NCBI RefSeq assembly: GCF_024704725.1
Contig: NZ_JALIQS010000004.1
Location: forward strand, 471,725 to 535,724
Source of the DNA: Shinella sp. CPCC 101442
GTDB taxonomy: Bacteria > Pseudomonadota > Alphaproteobacteria > Rhizobiales > Rhizobiaceae
Length of the DNA: 64,000 bases
Reading direction: 5' to 3'
Part shown: piece by piece, positions 34,469 to 43,380 of the stretch
Layout: the number at the start of each line of letters is the position of its first letter
Numbering within the stretch: the stretch's first letter is position 1
Notes under the pieces: model-generated
What the model saw: the letters and a program-made list of their open reading frames with translations, nothing else
Databases searched by the model: none
Told to the model about the DNA's origin: nothing
Program-made: the position numbers and the translations under genes

Positions 34469-34909
34469 TCAGGACCTGTAGACGAGCACCGGAATGCTGG
34501 AGTGGCTCAGCACCTTGGTGGTGACGCTGCCCATCAGGAAGGCGCTCATGCCGCGCCGCCCGTGCGAGGCCATGGCGATGAGGTCGCAGCCGCGGTCCCG
34601 CGCCGTGTCGATGATCGCCTGCCAGGCATCCCCCGCCGTCACCTGCACGGTTTCTGCCGCCACGCCCGTCATCGAGGCGGCGTCGCCGGCCGAGCCGAGA
34701 ATGCGCAGCCCCTCCTGGCGCACCTGTTCCTCGTAGTCTGCCCGGACGTTGATCGCCTTGTCCGGCGTGATCGGCAGGATATGCAGCGGCTCGGCCACCG
34801 TCATGACAGAAACCTTCGCGCCAAGCGCCTTGGCAAGCTGCAACGCCTGCGCGACCGCGGCCGAAGAGAGTTCCGACCCGTCGGTCGGCACGAGGATATG
34901 CTTGTACAT
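34469..34909 (-). CDS. Universal stress protein, UspA family
   Basis: 146 residues with one Usp domain. It starts MYKHILVPTDGSELSSAAVA, and the nucleotide-binding signature ASHGRRGMSAFLMGSVTTKV (G-x2-G-x9-G-S/T) near the end shows it probably binds ATP. VPTDGS near the start carries the conserved aspartate. It is convergent with the TIGR02186 gene, 3 bp apart. Such proteins appear in stationary phase or under oxidative and energy stress; the exact trigger is unknown. Confidence 0.93.
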   Translation of the reverse strand: MYKHILVPTDGSELSSAAVAQALQLAKALGAKVSVMTVAEPLHILPITPDKAINVRADYEEQVRQEGLRILGSAGDAASMTGVAAETVQVTAGDAWQAIIDTARDRGCDLIAMASHGRRGMSAFLMGSVTTKVLSHSSIPVLVYRS

Positions 34910-34984
34910 GTGCCTTCTCCTTTTTCTGCAGTCTAGGGCGCGAACGAGACAGGGCCTTGACGGAAATCAACCACGCCGCATCCG

Positions 34985-35494
34985 TCAAGCCGTTGCGGTG
35001 GATTGGGCGCGGCGCGCGACGGTCGCCTCATAGGCGGCCTGGAGCTCGCCGAAAACGGAGCGGGCGGGCGGCGCGGCACCCCTGTGGATGGCGCGCAGCT
35101 CCGCCATGAAGGCCTCCCACATGTCAGGCCCGCCGGTCTCCAACAGTTCGGCGCGGATCGAAAGCTCCTCCGTCACCGGCAGGAAGCGCCGGCCCCATGC
35201 ACCCATCATGGCAAAGACCGGCACGAGCGCGATGCCCATTTCCGTGAGACTATACAGCGCCTTCTGCTTGTGGCTCGGATCGTCCTCCCTGGTGATCAGG
35301 CCTTCCTCGACGAGACGGCGCAGCCGGTCGGCGAGAATGTTCGAGGCGATGCCTTCCTCCGATTTCGTCAGCAGTTCGCGGAAGTGGCGGCGGTTGCCGA
35401 ACATCATGTCGCGCAGCACGATCAGGCTCCAGCGGTCACCGAGAATCTCCAGCGTCAGGTTGATCGGGCAGCCGGAGCGGCGGGTATCTTTCAT
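34985..35494 (-). CDS. HxlR-family transcriptional regulator
   Basis: 169 residues. The family opening is MKDTRRSGCPINLTLEILGDRW. The winged helix-turn-helix contains RDMMFGNRRHFRELL, and the recognition region ASNILADRLRRLVEEGLITR is typical of HxlR. The cysteine in SGCPI is where redox-sensing HxlR proteins have their reactive thiol. Start 35494 has GGAG 6 nt upstream. It diverges from the DHFR-like reductase gene across a palindrome and probably controls that gene and itself. Confidence 0.92.
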   Translation of the reverse strand: MKDTRRSGCPINLTLEILGDRWSLIVLRDMMFGNRRHFRELLTKSEEGIASNILADRLRRLVEEGLITREDDPSHKQKALYSLTEMGIALVPVFAMMGAWGRRFLPVTEELSIRAELLETGGPDMWEAFMAELRAIHRGAAPPARSVFGELQAAYEATVARRAQSTATA

Positions 35495-35544
35495 CAGGGT
35501 CTCCAAAAACTGCTTGCACAGTACAATCGGTTTCGCTACCCATC

Positions 35545-35569
35545 AACCAGTTGCAAATCGCAACTGGTT
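35545..35569. promoter_or_regulatory. Palindromic operator between hxlR-type and reductase genes
   Basis: AACCAGTTGC (35545-35554) and GCAACTGGTT (35560-35569) are perfect 10-bp arms around AAATC. It lies midway between two divergent genes, 50 bp from the regulator start and 40 bp from the reductase start. This is the expected site for the HxlR-type regulator. A TTGCAC...TACAAT-like stretch nearby could be promoter elements. Confidence 0.65.
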
Positions 35570-35609
35570 TAATCCGACGTGGCACGGTCACCGCAGGGAG
35601 GGCAGGACG

Positions 35610-36170
35610 ATGGCAAAGGTAATCATCTGGAATCTCGTGACACTCGACGGCTTCTTCGAGGGCGAAAAGAAGTGGGATCTCGACTTTCACAACCGCGCCT
35701 GGGGGCCGGAGCTGGAGGCGCTGAGCAGCAAATTCGGCGCGGCGGCCGGTCTGCTGGTCTTTGGTCGCGTCACCTATGAGGGCATGAAGGCCTACTGGAC
35801 GACGGCGCAGGAGGAGGGCGAGGTGAAGGCCTATATGAACGCGCTGCCGAAGCTGGTCGCCTCGCGCACGATCACATCCTCGGACTGGAACAACACCGAG
35901 GTGACGGCCGACATCATCGGCGAGATCGCGCGGCGCAAGCGGATGCTGGACAAGACCATCTATGTCTTCGGCAGCGCCGACCTCTCGGACGGGCTGCTCG
36001 AGGCCGGTCTCGTCGATGAGGTGATGCTGGCGATCGTGCCGGTACAACTCGGCAAGGGCACGCCGTTCTTCAAGGAAGGCACGCGCCGCGACTTCGACCT
36101 CATCGAGGCAAAGCCGTTGTCGAATGGCGCGGTCCTCACGCGCTATGCGCCGCAGTCGGGCACCCGATAA
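35610..36170 (+). CDS. Dihydrofolate-reductase-family protein (RibD C-terminal-like)
   Basis: 186 residues. It starts MAKVIIWNLVTLDGFFEG and contains LLVFGRVTYEGMKAYW and TIYVFGSADLSDGLLEAGLV, the hallmarks of the YyaP/YwjB and RibD-C branch of the DHFR fold. It should bind NADPH and reduce a pterin- or pyrimidine-like substrate, but no substrate is known for this branch. GGAGGGCAGG precedes the start. Divergent from the HxlR-type regulator, which is a common pairing for small reductases under redox or aldehyde control. Confidence 0.88.
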   Translation: MAKVIIWNLVTLDGFFEGEKKWDLDFHNRAWGPELEALSSKFGAAAGLLVFGRVTYEGMKAYWTTAQEEGEVKAYMNALPKLVASRTITSSDWNNTEVTADIIGEIARRKRMLDKTIYVFGSADLSDGLLEAGLVDEVMLAIVPVQLGKGTPFFKEGTRRDFDLIEAKPLSNGAVLTRYAPQSGTR

Positions 36171-36279
36171 ACATTTCTTGAAGAGACGTGTTGAAACAAA
36201 TCGCGATGCTGGCCCCTTCGGCGGTTAGGGCGGATTTCTGACAAACAGCCCGCCAACGCCTCGAACAAGGGAAACCACC

Positions 36280-37503
36280 ATGCGCACGACCAGCACCCTT
36301 CTTGCCGGCACTCTGCTTGCGACGGCGATGCTTACCGGCCCGGCCTTCGCCCAGTCCGTCAGGACGGCGGAGACCGGGGACGCCAATGCCCCGGACCAGA
36401 GGCCAGCCTTCGAAAACCAGACCCGCGCCGCCCTTCCCGATGTGGTGCCGGAGATCGGCGTCGATGTGGTGGCGAAGGACCTGCCGCATCTCTGGGCGAT
36501 GGAGTTCCTGCCGGACGGGCGCATGCTGGTGACGGCGAAGGACGGCGCCATGCATGTCGTCTTCCAGGAAAACGGCGAGGTAAGCCCGCCGATCGAAGGT
36601 GTGCCGGAGGTGATGTCCGACGGGCAGGGCGGCCTGCTCGACGTGGCGCTCGCACCGGATTTCGAAAGCTCGAACCGCATCTACCTCTCCTTCTCCGAAC
36701 CGCGCGACGGCGGTAACGGTACATCGGTCGCGTCCGCCACGCTTGCCGAGCAGGATGGAACCTTCTCGCTTCGGGATGTGAAAGTCGTCTTCCGGCAGAT
36801 GCCGACCTATGACGGCGACAAGCATTTCGGCTCGCGGCTGGTCTTCGGTCCGAAGGGCGAACTCTATGTCACGGTCGGCGAGCGGTCGGACCGGGAAACG
36901 CGCGTCGGTGCGCAGGATCTTGCGAGCGGCTTCGGCAAGGTTTTTCGTCTTGATGCCGAGGGCAAGGCGCTGGCCGACAATCCTTTCACGAAGACCGAAG
37001 GCGCACAGCCGGAAATCTGGAGCTTTGGCCATCGCAACCTGCAGGCCGCGACGCTCGATGGACAGGGGCGGCTGTGGACCGTCGAGCACGGACCGAAGGG
37101 CGGCGACGAGCTGAACCGGCCGGATGCCGGCAAGAACTACGGCTGGCCGAAGGTGACCTATGGTATCGAATATAGCGGCGGTCCGGTGGGCGAGGGCATC
37201 ACCGCGCTGGAGGGGACGGAGCAGCCCGTCTACTACTGGGATCCCGTCATCGGCCCTTCCGGCATGGCCTATTACGACGGCGACGCCATTCCCGAATGGA
37301 AGGGTGCCTTCCTGATCGGTGGCCTCGTCAGCCAGGGGCTTGTCGTGCTGCATATGGATGGCGACAGGGTTGCCCGCGAGGAGCGCGTACCGCTTGATGC
37401 CCGCATCCGCGACGTCAAGATCGCGCCTGACGGATCCGTCTTCGTGGTGACGGAAGAGCGGGGCGGCGGGGAATCGACGATTTTACGGCTGGTGAAGCGT
37501 TAG
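36280..37503 (+). CDS. PQQ-dependent sugar dehydrogenase (soluble glucose/aldose dehydrogenase type)
   Basis: 407 residues with a signal peptide ending GPAFAQS, so it is periplasmic. The beta-propeller contains DLPHLWAMEFLPDGRMLVTA, FGSRLVFGPKGELYVTVGER and SFGHRNLQAATLDGQGRLWT. WTVEHGPKGGDELNRPDAGK and NYGWPKVTYG match the catalytic and calcium/PQQ-binding loops. This is the Asd/YliI branch of soluble PQQ aldose dehydrogenases. Its stop overlaps that of the pdeM gene by 3 nt on the opposite strand. No PQQ synthesis genes are nearby. Confidence 0.9.
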   Translation: MRTTSTLLAGTLLATAMLTGPAFAQSVRTAETGDANAPDQRPAFENQTRAALPDVVPEIGVDVVAKDLPHLWAMEFLPDGRMLVTAKDGAMHVVFQENGEVSPPIEGVPEVMSDGQGGLLDVALAPDFESSNRIYLSFSEPRDGGNGTSVASATLAEQDGTFSLRDVKVVFRQMPTYDGDKHFGSRLVFGPKGELYVTVGERSDRETRVGAQDLASGFGKVFRLDAEGKALADNPFTKTEGAQPEIWSFGHRNLQAATLDGQGRLWTVEHGPKGGDELNRPDAGKNYGWPKVTYGIEYSGGPVGEGITALEGTEQPVYYWDPVIGPSGMAYYDGDAIPEWKGAFLIGGLVSQGLVVLHMDGDRVAREERVPLDARIRDVKIAPDGSVFVVTEERGGGESTILRLVKR

Positions 37504-38225
37504 CCGCGCAGATTGGCGAAGCGCACCGAATAGATGCGGTCGCGGCCGAGCATATGGGCAACGAGGTTTGGCCGGTCGAAGAGGCCGGTCATCGCCTTGT
37601 GGCGCAGGTCCAGCCCTCCGGTCATGATGCCGAAGGCGGGCATCAGCAGGCGTTTGCCATCCGTTGCGAAACAGGGGCGGCGCACCGCCTTCTCGCGGCG
37701 GATGACGGTGGCGGCGGGATGCAGGTGCCCGGCGATCTCGCCGGCAGGCGAAATGAGTGATGGCTCGTGACGGAAGACGAGGCCGGCATAATGCAGCTCG
37801 TCGGCCGACTGGCCGGGCAGGTCCACGGTGCCGTCGGGATCGTGGTTTCCGTTGATCCAGATCCAGTCGCGGCCGCGCGCAAGCTCGGTGATTTTCGTAC
37901 GGAAGATATCCGGCAGATGGGCGGAGCCGACGCGATCGTGAAAATTGTCGCCGAGGCTGACGACGATGGCCGGGTCATGTCTCGCGATGACGGCTTCCAG
38001 CACCTTCAGCGTGGCGAGCGTATCGTAGGGCGGCAGCATCATGCCGCGGCGGGCGAAGGCTGCTCCCTTTTCGAGATGCAGGTCCGAGACGACGAGGACA
38101 CGGGTTTCCGGCAGGTAGAGCGCGCCGAGCGGATCGCACACGGCTTCGACGCCGGCAACGAGTGTGCGGGCCGAAATCGCGCCGAAATCCTGTATGCCCA
38201 TCGATGCCAGCGCCAGTCTCTGCAT
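37500..38225 (-). CDS. pdeM: Ligase-associated DNA damage response endonuclease PdeM
   Basis: Up to 241 residues of the calcineurin-like metallophosphoesterase fold. The metal ligands are in VVSDLHLEKG, LGDNFHDRVG, INGNHDPDG and EIAGHLHP. The opening AVCDPLGALYLPETRVL is typical of PdeM, the partner of the Lhr-like helicase and DNA ligase in bacterial DNA repair clusters. The start may be at the methionine 8 codons in (38201), nearer the usual family start. It begins 15 bp after the helicase stop and forms an operon with it. Confidence 0.9.
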   Translation of the reverse strand: MQRLALASMGIQDFGAISARTLVAGVEAVCDPLGALYLPETRVLVVSDLHLEKGAAFARRGMMLPPYDTLATLKVLEAVIARHDPAIVVSLGDNFHDRVGSAHLPDIFRTKITELARGRDWIWINGNHDPDGTVDLPGQSADELHYAGLVFRHEPSLISPAGEIAGHLHPAATVIRREKAVRRPCFATDGKRLLMPAFGIMTGGLDLRHKAMTGLFDRPNLVAHMLGRDRIYSVRFANLRG

Positions 38226-38240
38226 GCGCTTCGTATTCCC

Positions 38241-40775
38241 TTAAATGCCGGTCTCGCCCATCGCCTCGGCGATCAGGTCTTCGGCGGCCTCCGCCAAAAG
38301 CGAATCCTGCGCCTCACCCGCCACCGTCTCCTTGCCGATCTCCAGCATGATCGGCACGGCGAGCGGTGAAATGCGGTCGAGCCGCCGATGGGTGATGTGG
38401 CCTTTGATTCGCATGAGCATATCGCCCAATCGCTGAATATCCAAAAGCCCCGCCGCCGCATCGTTGCGGGTCGCCTCGAGCAGGATATGGTCCGGCTCGT
38501 GGCTGCGCAGCACGTCGTAGATCAGGTCGGCGGAGACCGTGACCTGCCGGCCGGTCTTTTCCTTGCCCGGATGACGCTGCTCGATCAAACCGGCAATCAC
38601 GGCGCAATTGCGGAAGGTACGCTTCAGCATGAAGCTTTCATCGAGCCAGGCTTCGAGATCGTCGCCGAGCATGTCCTCGTCGAAGAGGTTTGAGAGCGAC
38701 GGGCGCTCGATGGCGAAACTGTAGCCGAGATCGTCCAGCGCCCAGACGGCGAGCGAGTAGTCGGTCGCGACGAAGCCCAGCGGTCGGCGGCCGGCGCGTT
38801 CCAGCCGGCGCGTGAGCAGCATGCCGAGCGTCTGGTGCGCGAGGCGCCCCTCGAAGGGATAGGCGACCATGTAGTGGCGGCTGCCACGGGGAAAGGTTTC
38901 GATCAGAAGCTCGTCGCGTTTGGGCAGGCTGGAGACGTCGCGCTGCAGGGCGAGCCAGTCGCGCACCTGCTCGGGCAGTGCCCCCCAGCGCTGCGGATCG
39001 TCCAGCATCGCCCGCACCTGAGCGGCGAGATAGGTGGAGAGCGGAAACTTGCCGCCGGCATAGGCGGGCACTTTCGGATCGAGTGAAAAGGCTTGGCTGA
39101 CGAGGCACTCGTTCTCGCGAATGCCCTCGAAGCGCAGCACCTTGCCGGAAAACAGGAAGGTGTCGCCGGGGGAGAGCATTTCGAGGAAATATTCTTCCAC
39201 CTTGCCGAGCGAGGCGCCGCCGCGGCCGACCGTGCCCTTGGCGCCGCGCTTGACCATCCGCACGTTGAGCATCGGCATTTCCACGATGGTGCCGAGGTTG
39301 AGGCGGTATTGCTGGGCGACCCCGGGATTGGAGATGCGCCAGAGGCCATCCACCGTCTTGCGGATGCGGGCATAGCGTTCGTAGGTCTTCAGCGCGTAGC
39401 CGCCGGTCGCGACGAATTGCACGATCCGGCCGAATTTTTCGCGAGGCAGGCCGGTATAGGGGGAGGCAGAGGTGACTTCGGCAAAGAGCGCATCCTCGTC
39501 GAAGGGGGCGGCGCAGGCCATGCCGAGGACATGCTGGGCCAGCACGTCGAGCGCGCCATCGCCGACCGGCGGCGTGTCCTGCGCACCGAGATAATTGGCG
39601 TCCAACGCCGCCTGGCACTCCATCACCTCGAAGCGGTTGGCCGGCACGAGAATGGCGCGGCTCGGTTCGTCCATGCGGTGGTTGGCGCGGCCGATGCGTT
39701 GGGCAAGCCGCGACGCTCCCTTGGGCGCGCCGACATGGATGACGAGATCGACGTCGCCCCAGTCGATGCCCAGGTCGAGCGTCGACGTGGCGACCACTGC
39801 GCGCAGGCGGTTTTCCGCCATGGCGAGCTCCACCTTGCGGCGCTGGCCGACATCGAGCGAGCCGTGATGCAGCGCGATCGGCAGCGTGTCCTCGTTGATG
39901 TTCCAGAGCGCCTGGAAGAGGATTTCCGCCTGGCTGCGCGTATTGACGAAGAGCAGCGAGGTCCTGTGCGCCTTGATCGCCTCGTAGACTTCCGGCATCG
40001 CGTATTTGGCCTGATGACCCGACCATGGCACGCGCTCCTCGCTTTTCAGGATGGTGATGATCGGCTTAGCGCCGCCCGGCGCGGTGACGAGACCGGCGTG
40101 GTGCTCCGCCTCAGGCGTCTGCTCGACCAGCCAGCGGCGCAGATCCATCGGCTCTGCGACGGTGGCGGAGAGACCGATGGTTTTCAGGCCCGGTGCCAGG
40201 CGGCGCAAGCGCGCGAGGCCGAGCGAGAGCAGGTGGCCGCGCTTGGATGTGACGAGCGAATGCAGTTCGTCGAAAACAACGTATTTCAGGTCCTTGAAGA
40301 AGCGCGGCGCTTCGCCGTTGGCAATGAGGAGGGCGACCTGTTCCGGGGTGGTCAGGAGGATGTCGGGCGGGTTGAGCCGTTGGCGCTGCCGCTTCGACTG
40401 GGGCGTATCGCCGGTACGCGTCTCCACGGTGATGGGCAGGCCCATCTCCGAAACCGGCTTCATCAGGTTGCGCTCGATATCGACGGCAAGCGCCTTCAAG
40501 GGCGAGATGTAAAGCGTATGGATGCCGGTGAAGGCGGAGCCGGGCGGGATTTTCCCGCGATGTGTGAGGTCGGTGAGTGCGGGCAGGAAACCCGCCAGTG
40601 TCTTGCCGGCGCCGGTGGGGGCGATCAAAAGCAGGCTCTCGCCCGATGTGGCGCGGGCGAGCAGTTCCATCTGGTGGGCGCGCGGCCGCCATCCCTTGTC
40701 GGTGAACCATCGGGTGAAGGGTGGGGGCAGCAGGGAGAGGCCTGCGGCAACGGGACTGGCTTGAGAATCGGACAC
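38241..40775 (-). CDS. Ligase-associated DEXH-box DNA helicase (Lhr family)
   Basis: 844 residues. Walker A is LLIAPTGAGKTLAGFLPAL, motif II is VVFDELHSLV, and KTIGLSATVAEP is motif III. The second RecA lobe has IALHHGSLDVGQRRKVELAM and IGRANHRMDEPSRAIL (motif VI). The C-terminal DEAD-associated domain follows (RGGASLGKVEEYFLEMLSPG, IETFPRGSRHYMVAYPFEGR). In the known repair cluster this helicase works with a 3' exonuclease, an ATP-dependent ligase and PdeM. Only PdeM lies beside it here, so the other two must be elsewhere or absent. Confidence 0.92.
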   Translation of the reverse strand: MSDSQASPVAAGLSLLPPPFTRWFTDKGWRPRAHQMELLARATSGESLLLIAPTGAGKTLAGFLPALTDLTHRGKIPPGSAFTGIHTLYISPLKALAVDIERNLMKPVSEMGLPITVETRTGDTPQSKRQRQRLNPPDILLTTPEQVALLIANGEAPRFFKDLKYVVFDELHSLVTSKRGHLLSLGLARLRRLAPGLKTIGLSATVAEPMDLRRWLVEQTPEAEHHAGLVTAPGGAKPIITILKSEERVPWSGHQAKYAMPEVYEAIKAHRTSLLFVNTRSQAEILFQALWNINEDTLPIALHHGSLDVGQRRKVELAMAENRLRAVVATSTLDLGIDWGDVDLVIHVGAPKGASRLAQRIGRANHRMDEPSRAILVPANRFEVMECQAALDANYLGAQDTPPVGDGALDVLAQHVLGMACAAPFDEDALFAEVTSASPYTGLPREKFGRIVQFVATGGYALKTYERYARIRKTVDGLWRISNPGVAQQYRLNLGTIVEMPMLNVRMVKRGAKGTVGRGGASLGKVEEYFLEMLSPGDTFLFSGKVLRFEGIRENECLVSQAFSLDPKVPAYAGGKFPLSTYLAAQVRAMLDDPQRWGALPEQVRDWLALQRDVSSLPKRDELLIETFPRGSRHYMVAYPFEGRLAHQTLGMLLTRRLERAGRRPLGFVATDYSLAVWALDDLGYSFAIERPSLSNLFDEDMLGDDLEAWLDESFMLKRTFRNCAVIAGLIEQRHPGKEKTGRQVTVSADLIYDVLRSHEPDHILLEATRNDAAAGLLDIQRLGDMLMRIKGHITHRRLDRISPLAVPIMLEIGKETVAGEAQDSLLAEAAEDLIAEAMGETGI

Positions 40776-40978
40776 GGCACTAAGCTAATTCACGCTGCGG
40801 GAAAGAAAAGCGGCCGGCGCAACAATCTCCTCGAGCCGCTGGAGTTTCGGACTTTTTCGACCGCGCCAGTCGCTCACGCACTGCACACGAAGCAGTGACC
40901 GCGAAGAAAAGACGAAACTTTTTGCGAGGGCCTCCCGTTTACCGCCCCGTGACAGAGAAATTGACAAGGAGAATCACC

Positions 40979-41260
40979 ATGAAGAAGATCGCTCTCGCTA
41001 TGGCCGCCCTTTCGTTTTCTGCAGGCGCGGCATTTGCCGAAAACCCCTATGTCGGCCGTACCGACGTCATCCAGTCCGGCCCCAATGCCGGCCAGGAAAT
41101 CATGAATCCCGCGGTCAACAACCTCGACATGGGCACCACGGCGTCCATTACGTCCAACGACACCGCCCGCCAGGTCCCGAACGAGACCAATGAACAGCTG
41201 GCTGATCCGGGCGCCAATCGCTACGGCGATTCCGATCCGGGCAGCATGCAGTTCGACTAG
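40979..41260 (+). CDS. Small secreted protein, DUF680-like (dispersed paralogue)
   Basis: 93 residues. The signal peptide MKKIALAMAALSFSAGAAFA is followed by ENPYVGRTDVIQSGPNAGQE. This mature N-terminus recurs in the genes at 63368 and 63690, and the end ANRYGDSD recurs as ANRYGDG. The mature part of about 73 residues is rich in Asn, Thr and Asp, with no cysteine. AAGGAG precedes the start and a hairpin follows the stop. It resembles DUF680-type proteins common in rhizobia; the function is unknown. Confidence 0.75.
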   Translation: MKKIALAMAALSFSAGAAFAENPYVGRTDVIQSGPNAGQEIMNPAVNNLDMGTTASITSNDTARQVPNETNEQLADPGANRYGDSDPGSMQFD

Positions 41261-41294
41261 GCGTTCGACACGATCGGCCTGACCCAAGCAGGTC

Positions 41295-41326
41295 TTCGAC
41301 CCTTCCGGCATTCCGGGAGGGTCGAA
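41295..41326 (+). terminator. Terminator after the DUF680-like gene
   Basis: TTCGACCCTTCCGG pairs with CCGGGAGGGTCGAA (one G-T pair) with a four-nt loop, 34 bp after the stop codon. TTCGTTTG follows. It also lies 11 bp beyond the stop of the convergent YitT gene, so it may act in both directions. Confidence 0.65.
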
Positions 41327-41336
41327 TTCGTTTGGG

Positions 41337-41972
41337 CTACATCGCGATGTAGCGGTCGGCGCGATGATTGACGGTGAGGAAGAGATTGAGCACCACGGCG
41401 CCGACGACCGAGCAGAGCACGATGAAGGGCGCGGCGACGGCGAAGGCGGCGATCAGCACGAAGAGATCGAAGGCCAGCTGTACGAGGCCGGCGCGAATGC
41501 CGAAGCGCTCCTGCAGGTAGACCGCCAGCACGCCGACGCCGCCGAGGCTGGCGCGGTGGCGGTAGAGCCCGAGCAGGCCGAAGCCGAGCAGGATGCCGGC
41601 CAGCACCGCCGTCCACATCGGATCGATGCTCTCGATGCGCACGAAATGCGGCTGGAACTCGGTGATGACGGAGGTCATCGTGACCGCAAGCACGGTCTTT
41701 ATGGTGAAGCCCCAGCCGAGGCGTTTCAACGCCAGCACATAGAAGGGGATGTTCACGACGGTATAGAAGAGACCGAAACTGACGCCCGTCAGATAATGCA
41801 GGATGAAGGCCACACCGGCCGTGCCGCTGGCCACCAGCCCGGCGCTGTTCATGAGCGCGAGGCCGAGGGCTGCGATCATGCTGCTGGCAAACAGCCCTTG
41901 CGCATCTTCCAGCGGCGTATGGCGGGTGGGGGTGGGGTTCCAGAAGCCGAAACGCCGCTTGTCGCCGTTCAT
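41337..41972 (-). CDS. YitT-family membrane protein
   Basis: 211 residues with five or six membrane helices. ALGLALMNSAGLVASGTAGV and LYRHRASLGGVGVLAVYLQE contain the GG-rich loops of the YitT family, here as the shorter form without the C-terminal DUF2179 domain. Helices follow at LILAALAVAAPFIVL-like positions. The family's substrate is unknown. It stands alone between the DUF680-like gene and the methyltransferase gene, convergent with the former. Confidence 0.82.
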   Translation of the reverse strand: MNGDKRRFGFWNPTPTRHTPLEDAQGLFASSMIAALGLALMNSAGLVASGTAGVAFILHYLTGVSFGLFYTVVNIPFYVLALKRLGWGFTIKTVLAVTMTSVITEFQPHFVRIESIDPMWTAVLAGILLGFGLLGLYRHRASLGGVGVLAVYLQERFGIRAGLVQLAFDLFVLIAAFAVAAPFIVLCSVVGAVVLNLFLTVNHRADRYIAM

Positions 41973-42028
41973 GGCCGATCTCCGATGGTCTTTTGCTGTT
42001 GTATAGCGCCGTGCCGCTTGCGTGAAGC

Positions 42029-42970
42029 CTATCCCTGCCGTCGGGCGAGGAAGAGCAGTCCATGCACCGGCTGACCGGCATCCCGGCGAATAACGCTCTT
42101 TTCCAGCGCCACGAGGTCGAAGCCGTTTTCCGCCATCCGGCGGCGGATGAACGCTTCCGGATGGGCATAGCGCAGCGAGGGGCGCAGGAGCGGCGCATCG
42201 TCGTCGCCGCCATCCTCCACGGAGAAGGCGAAGAGGCCGCCGGGTTTGGCCAGGCGCGCGACACTCGAAAAGACATGCGAGAGATCGCCGAGATACATCA
42301 GCACGTCGGCAGCGCTGACGAGATCCGCGCGGACTTCCGGCGCATGGGCGAAGAGGCCGCTTTCTTCCGCGGCAAGCGATAGATCGGCCTGGGCGAGATG
42401 GTCATAGACCGTCTTGTCCGCCGCCTTGGCGAGCATGCCGGCGGAGAGATCGAAGCCTTCGAGGCGGCCGGCATGGCGGCGGATCTCCACGCCGAAAAGG
42501 CCGGTCCCGCAACCGATGTCGCAAACGACGCCGAACTGGGCGTCGTCGCCGGCATGGTCGCGCACAAGCTTTGCGAGCGTCTGGGGCACGGTGTATTCGA
42601 GCCGTTCGACCAGCGCCGTGTCGAAGCGGTCGGCATAATCGTCGAAGAGGCGCTCGACATACAGGGTCGGTGGGGCGGCGGGGATTTGTGCTGCGCCGAG
42701 GACCGCGAGTTTCAGGCCGGCACCGAAGATATCCGACGGGTCGAGTGCGACGACTTTTTCGAGAGCCGCCGCCGCCGCCTCCTTGCGGCCCGATTTCTCG
42801 GCATATTCGGCGAGCCGGAACCAGCCCGCTGCCCAGCCGGGCACCTGTTCGAGCGCCTGTTCCATGAGTTCGGCAGCCTCCGCGAACTCGCCCGATTCCG
42901 CAAACATGCGGGCATAGTCGGCGCGACGGTCGGCGATGAGATCGCCGGAGGAGAAATGCGGGCTCGTCAT
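42029..42970 (-). CDS. TPR-containing class I SAM-dependent methyltransferase
   Basis: 313 residues. The first 100 residues form TPR-like helices (AGWFRLAEYAEKSGRKEAAA). The SAM domain begins with VCDIGCGTGLFGVEIRRHAG (motif I), continues with GFDLSAGMLAKAADKTVYDH and VSAADVLMYLGDL, and ends with PVHGLLFLARRQG. It should methylate a small molecule or protein; the substrate is unknown. The start at 42970 is used because upstream sequence in the same frame lacks family features. A gap of about 140 bases separates it from the gene at 43112. Confidence 0.87.
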   Translation of the reverse strand: MTSPHFSSGDLIADRRADYARMFAESGEFAEAAELMEQALEQVPGWAAGWFRLAEYAEKSGRKEAAAAALEKVVALDPSDIFGAGLKLAVLGAAQIPAAPPTLYVERLFDDYADRFDTALVERLEYTVPQTLAKLVRDHAGDDAQFGVVCDIGCGTGLFGVEIRRHAGRLEGFDLSAGMLAKAADKTVYDHLAQADLSLAAEESGLFAHAPEVRADLVSAADVLMYLGDLSHVFSSVARLAKPGGLFAFSVEDGGDDDAPLLRPSLRYAHPEAFIRRRMAENGFDLVALEKSVIRRDAGQPVHGLLFLARRQG

Positions 42971-43111
42971 GGGGGCTCGGAAACGGAAACGGATGGCGCT
43001 AAATGGCAGGGCCGGGGCAAAAGGCAAGCGAATTCTCGTGAGAGGCCTTTGCTTGCCGCAGGAGGCCCAAGCGCTTATCTGGATGCAAACGAACTTTTGG
43101 AGAATCAGCGG

Positions 43112-43378
43112 ATGTCGAATGGCGTGAACGGGTTTCTCGGCGATACACCCCTGCGCGTGGTCATCAAGCTCCTGATCCTGTCGGTGGCCGTCGGCTTCCT
43201 GATGTCGATCTTCGGGCTCTATCCCGACGATATCCTCTTTGCGGCCCGCGATTTCATCGTCGATCTCTGGAACACCGGCTTCAAGACGCTCGGTCGCCTC
43301 GGAGACTACCTGCTGCTCGGCGCCGTCATCGTCATTCCCGTCTTCATCCTCATCCGCGTCCTGAGCTATCGCCGCTGA
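43112..43378 (+). CDS. Small membrane protein, DUF6460-like
   Basis: 88 residues. MSNGVNGFLGDTPLRVVIKL leads to a membrane helix (LILSVAVGFLMSIFGLYPDD), an amphipathic stretch, and a second helix (YLLLGAVIVIPVFILIRVLS). The layout fits a small integral inner-membrane protein family of alphaproteobacteria that I recall as DUF6460; this is a tentative name. It ends 2 bp before the CAP-lipoprotein gene, so the two are probably one operon. Confidence 0.7.
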   Translation: MSNGVNGFLGDTPLRVVIKLLILSVAVGFLMSIFGLYPDDILFAARDFIVDLWNTGFKTLGRLGDYLLLGAVIVIPVFILIRVLSYRR

Positions 43379-43380
43379 CC

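Noticed and set aside
39093..40898. 601-codon plus-strand frame opposite the helicase gene
   Set aside because: Antisense shadow; all helicase motifs lie on the minus strand.
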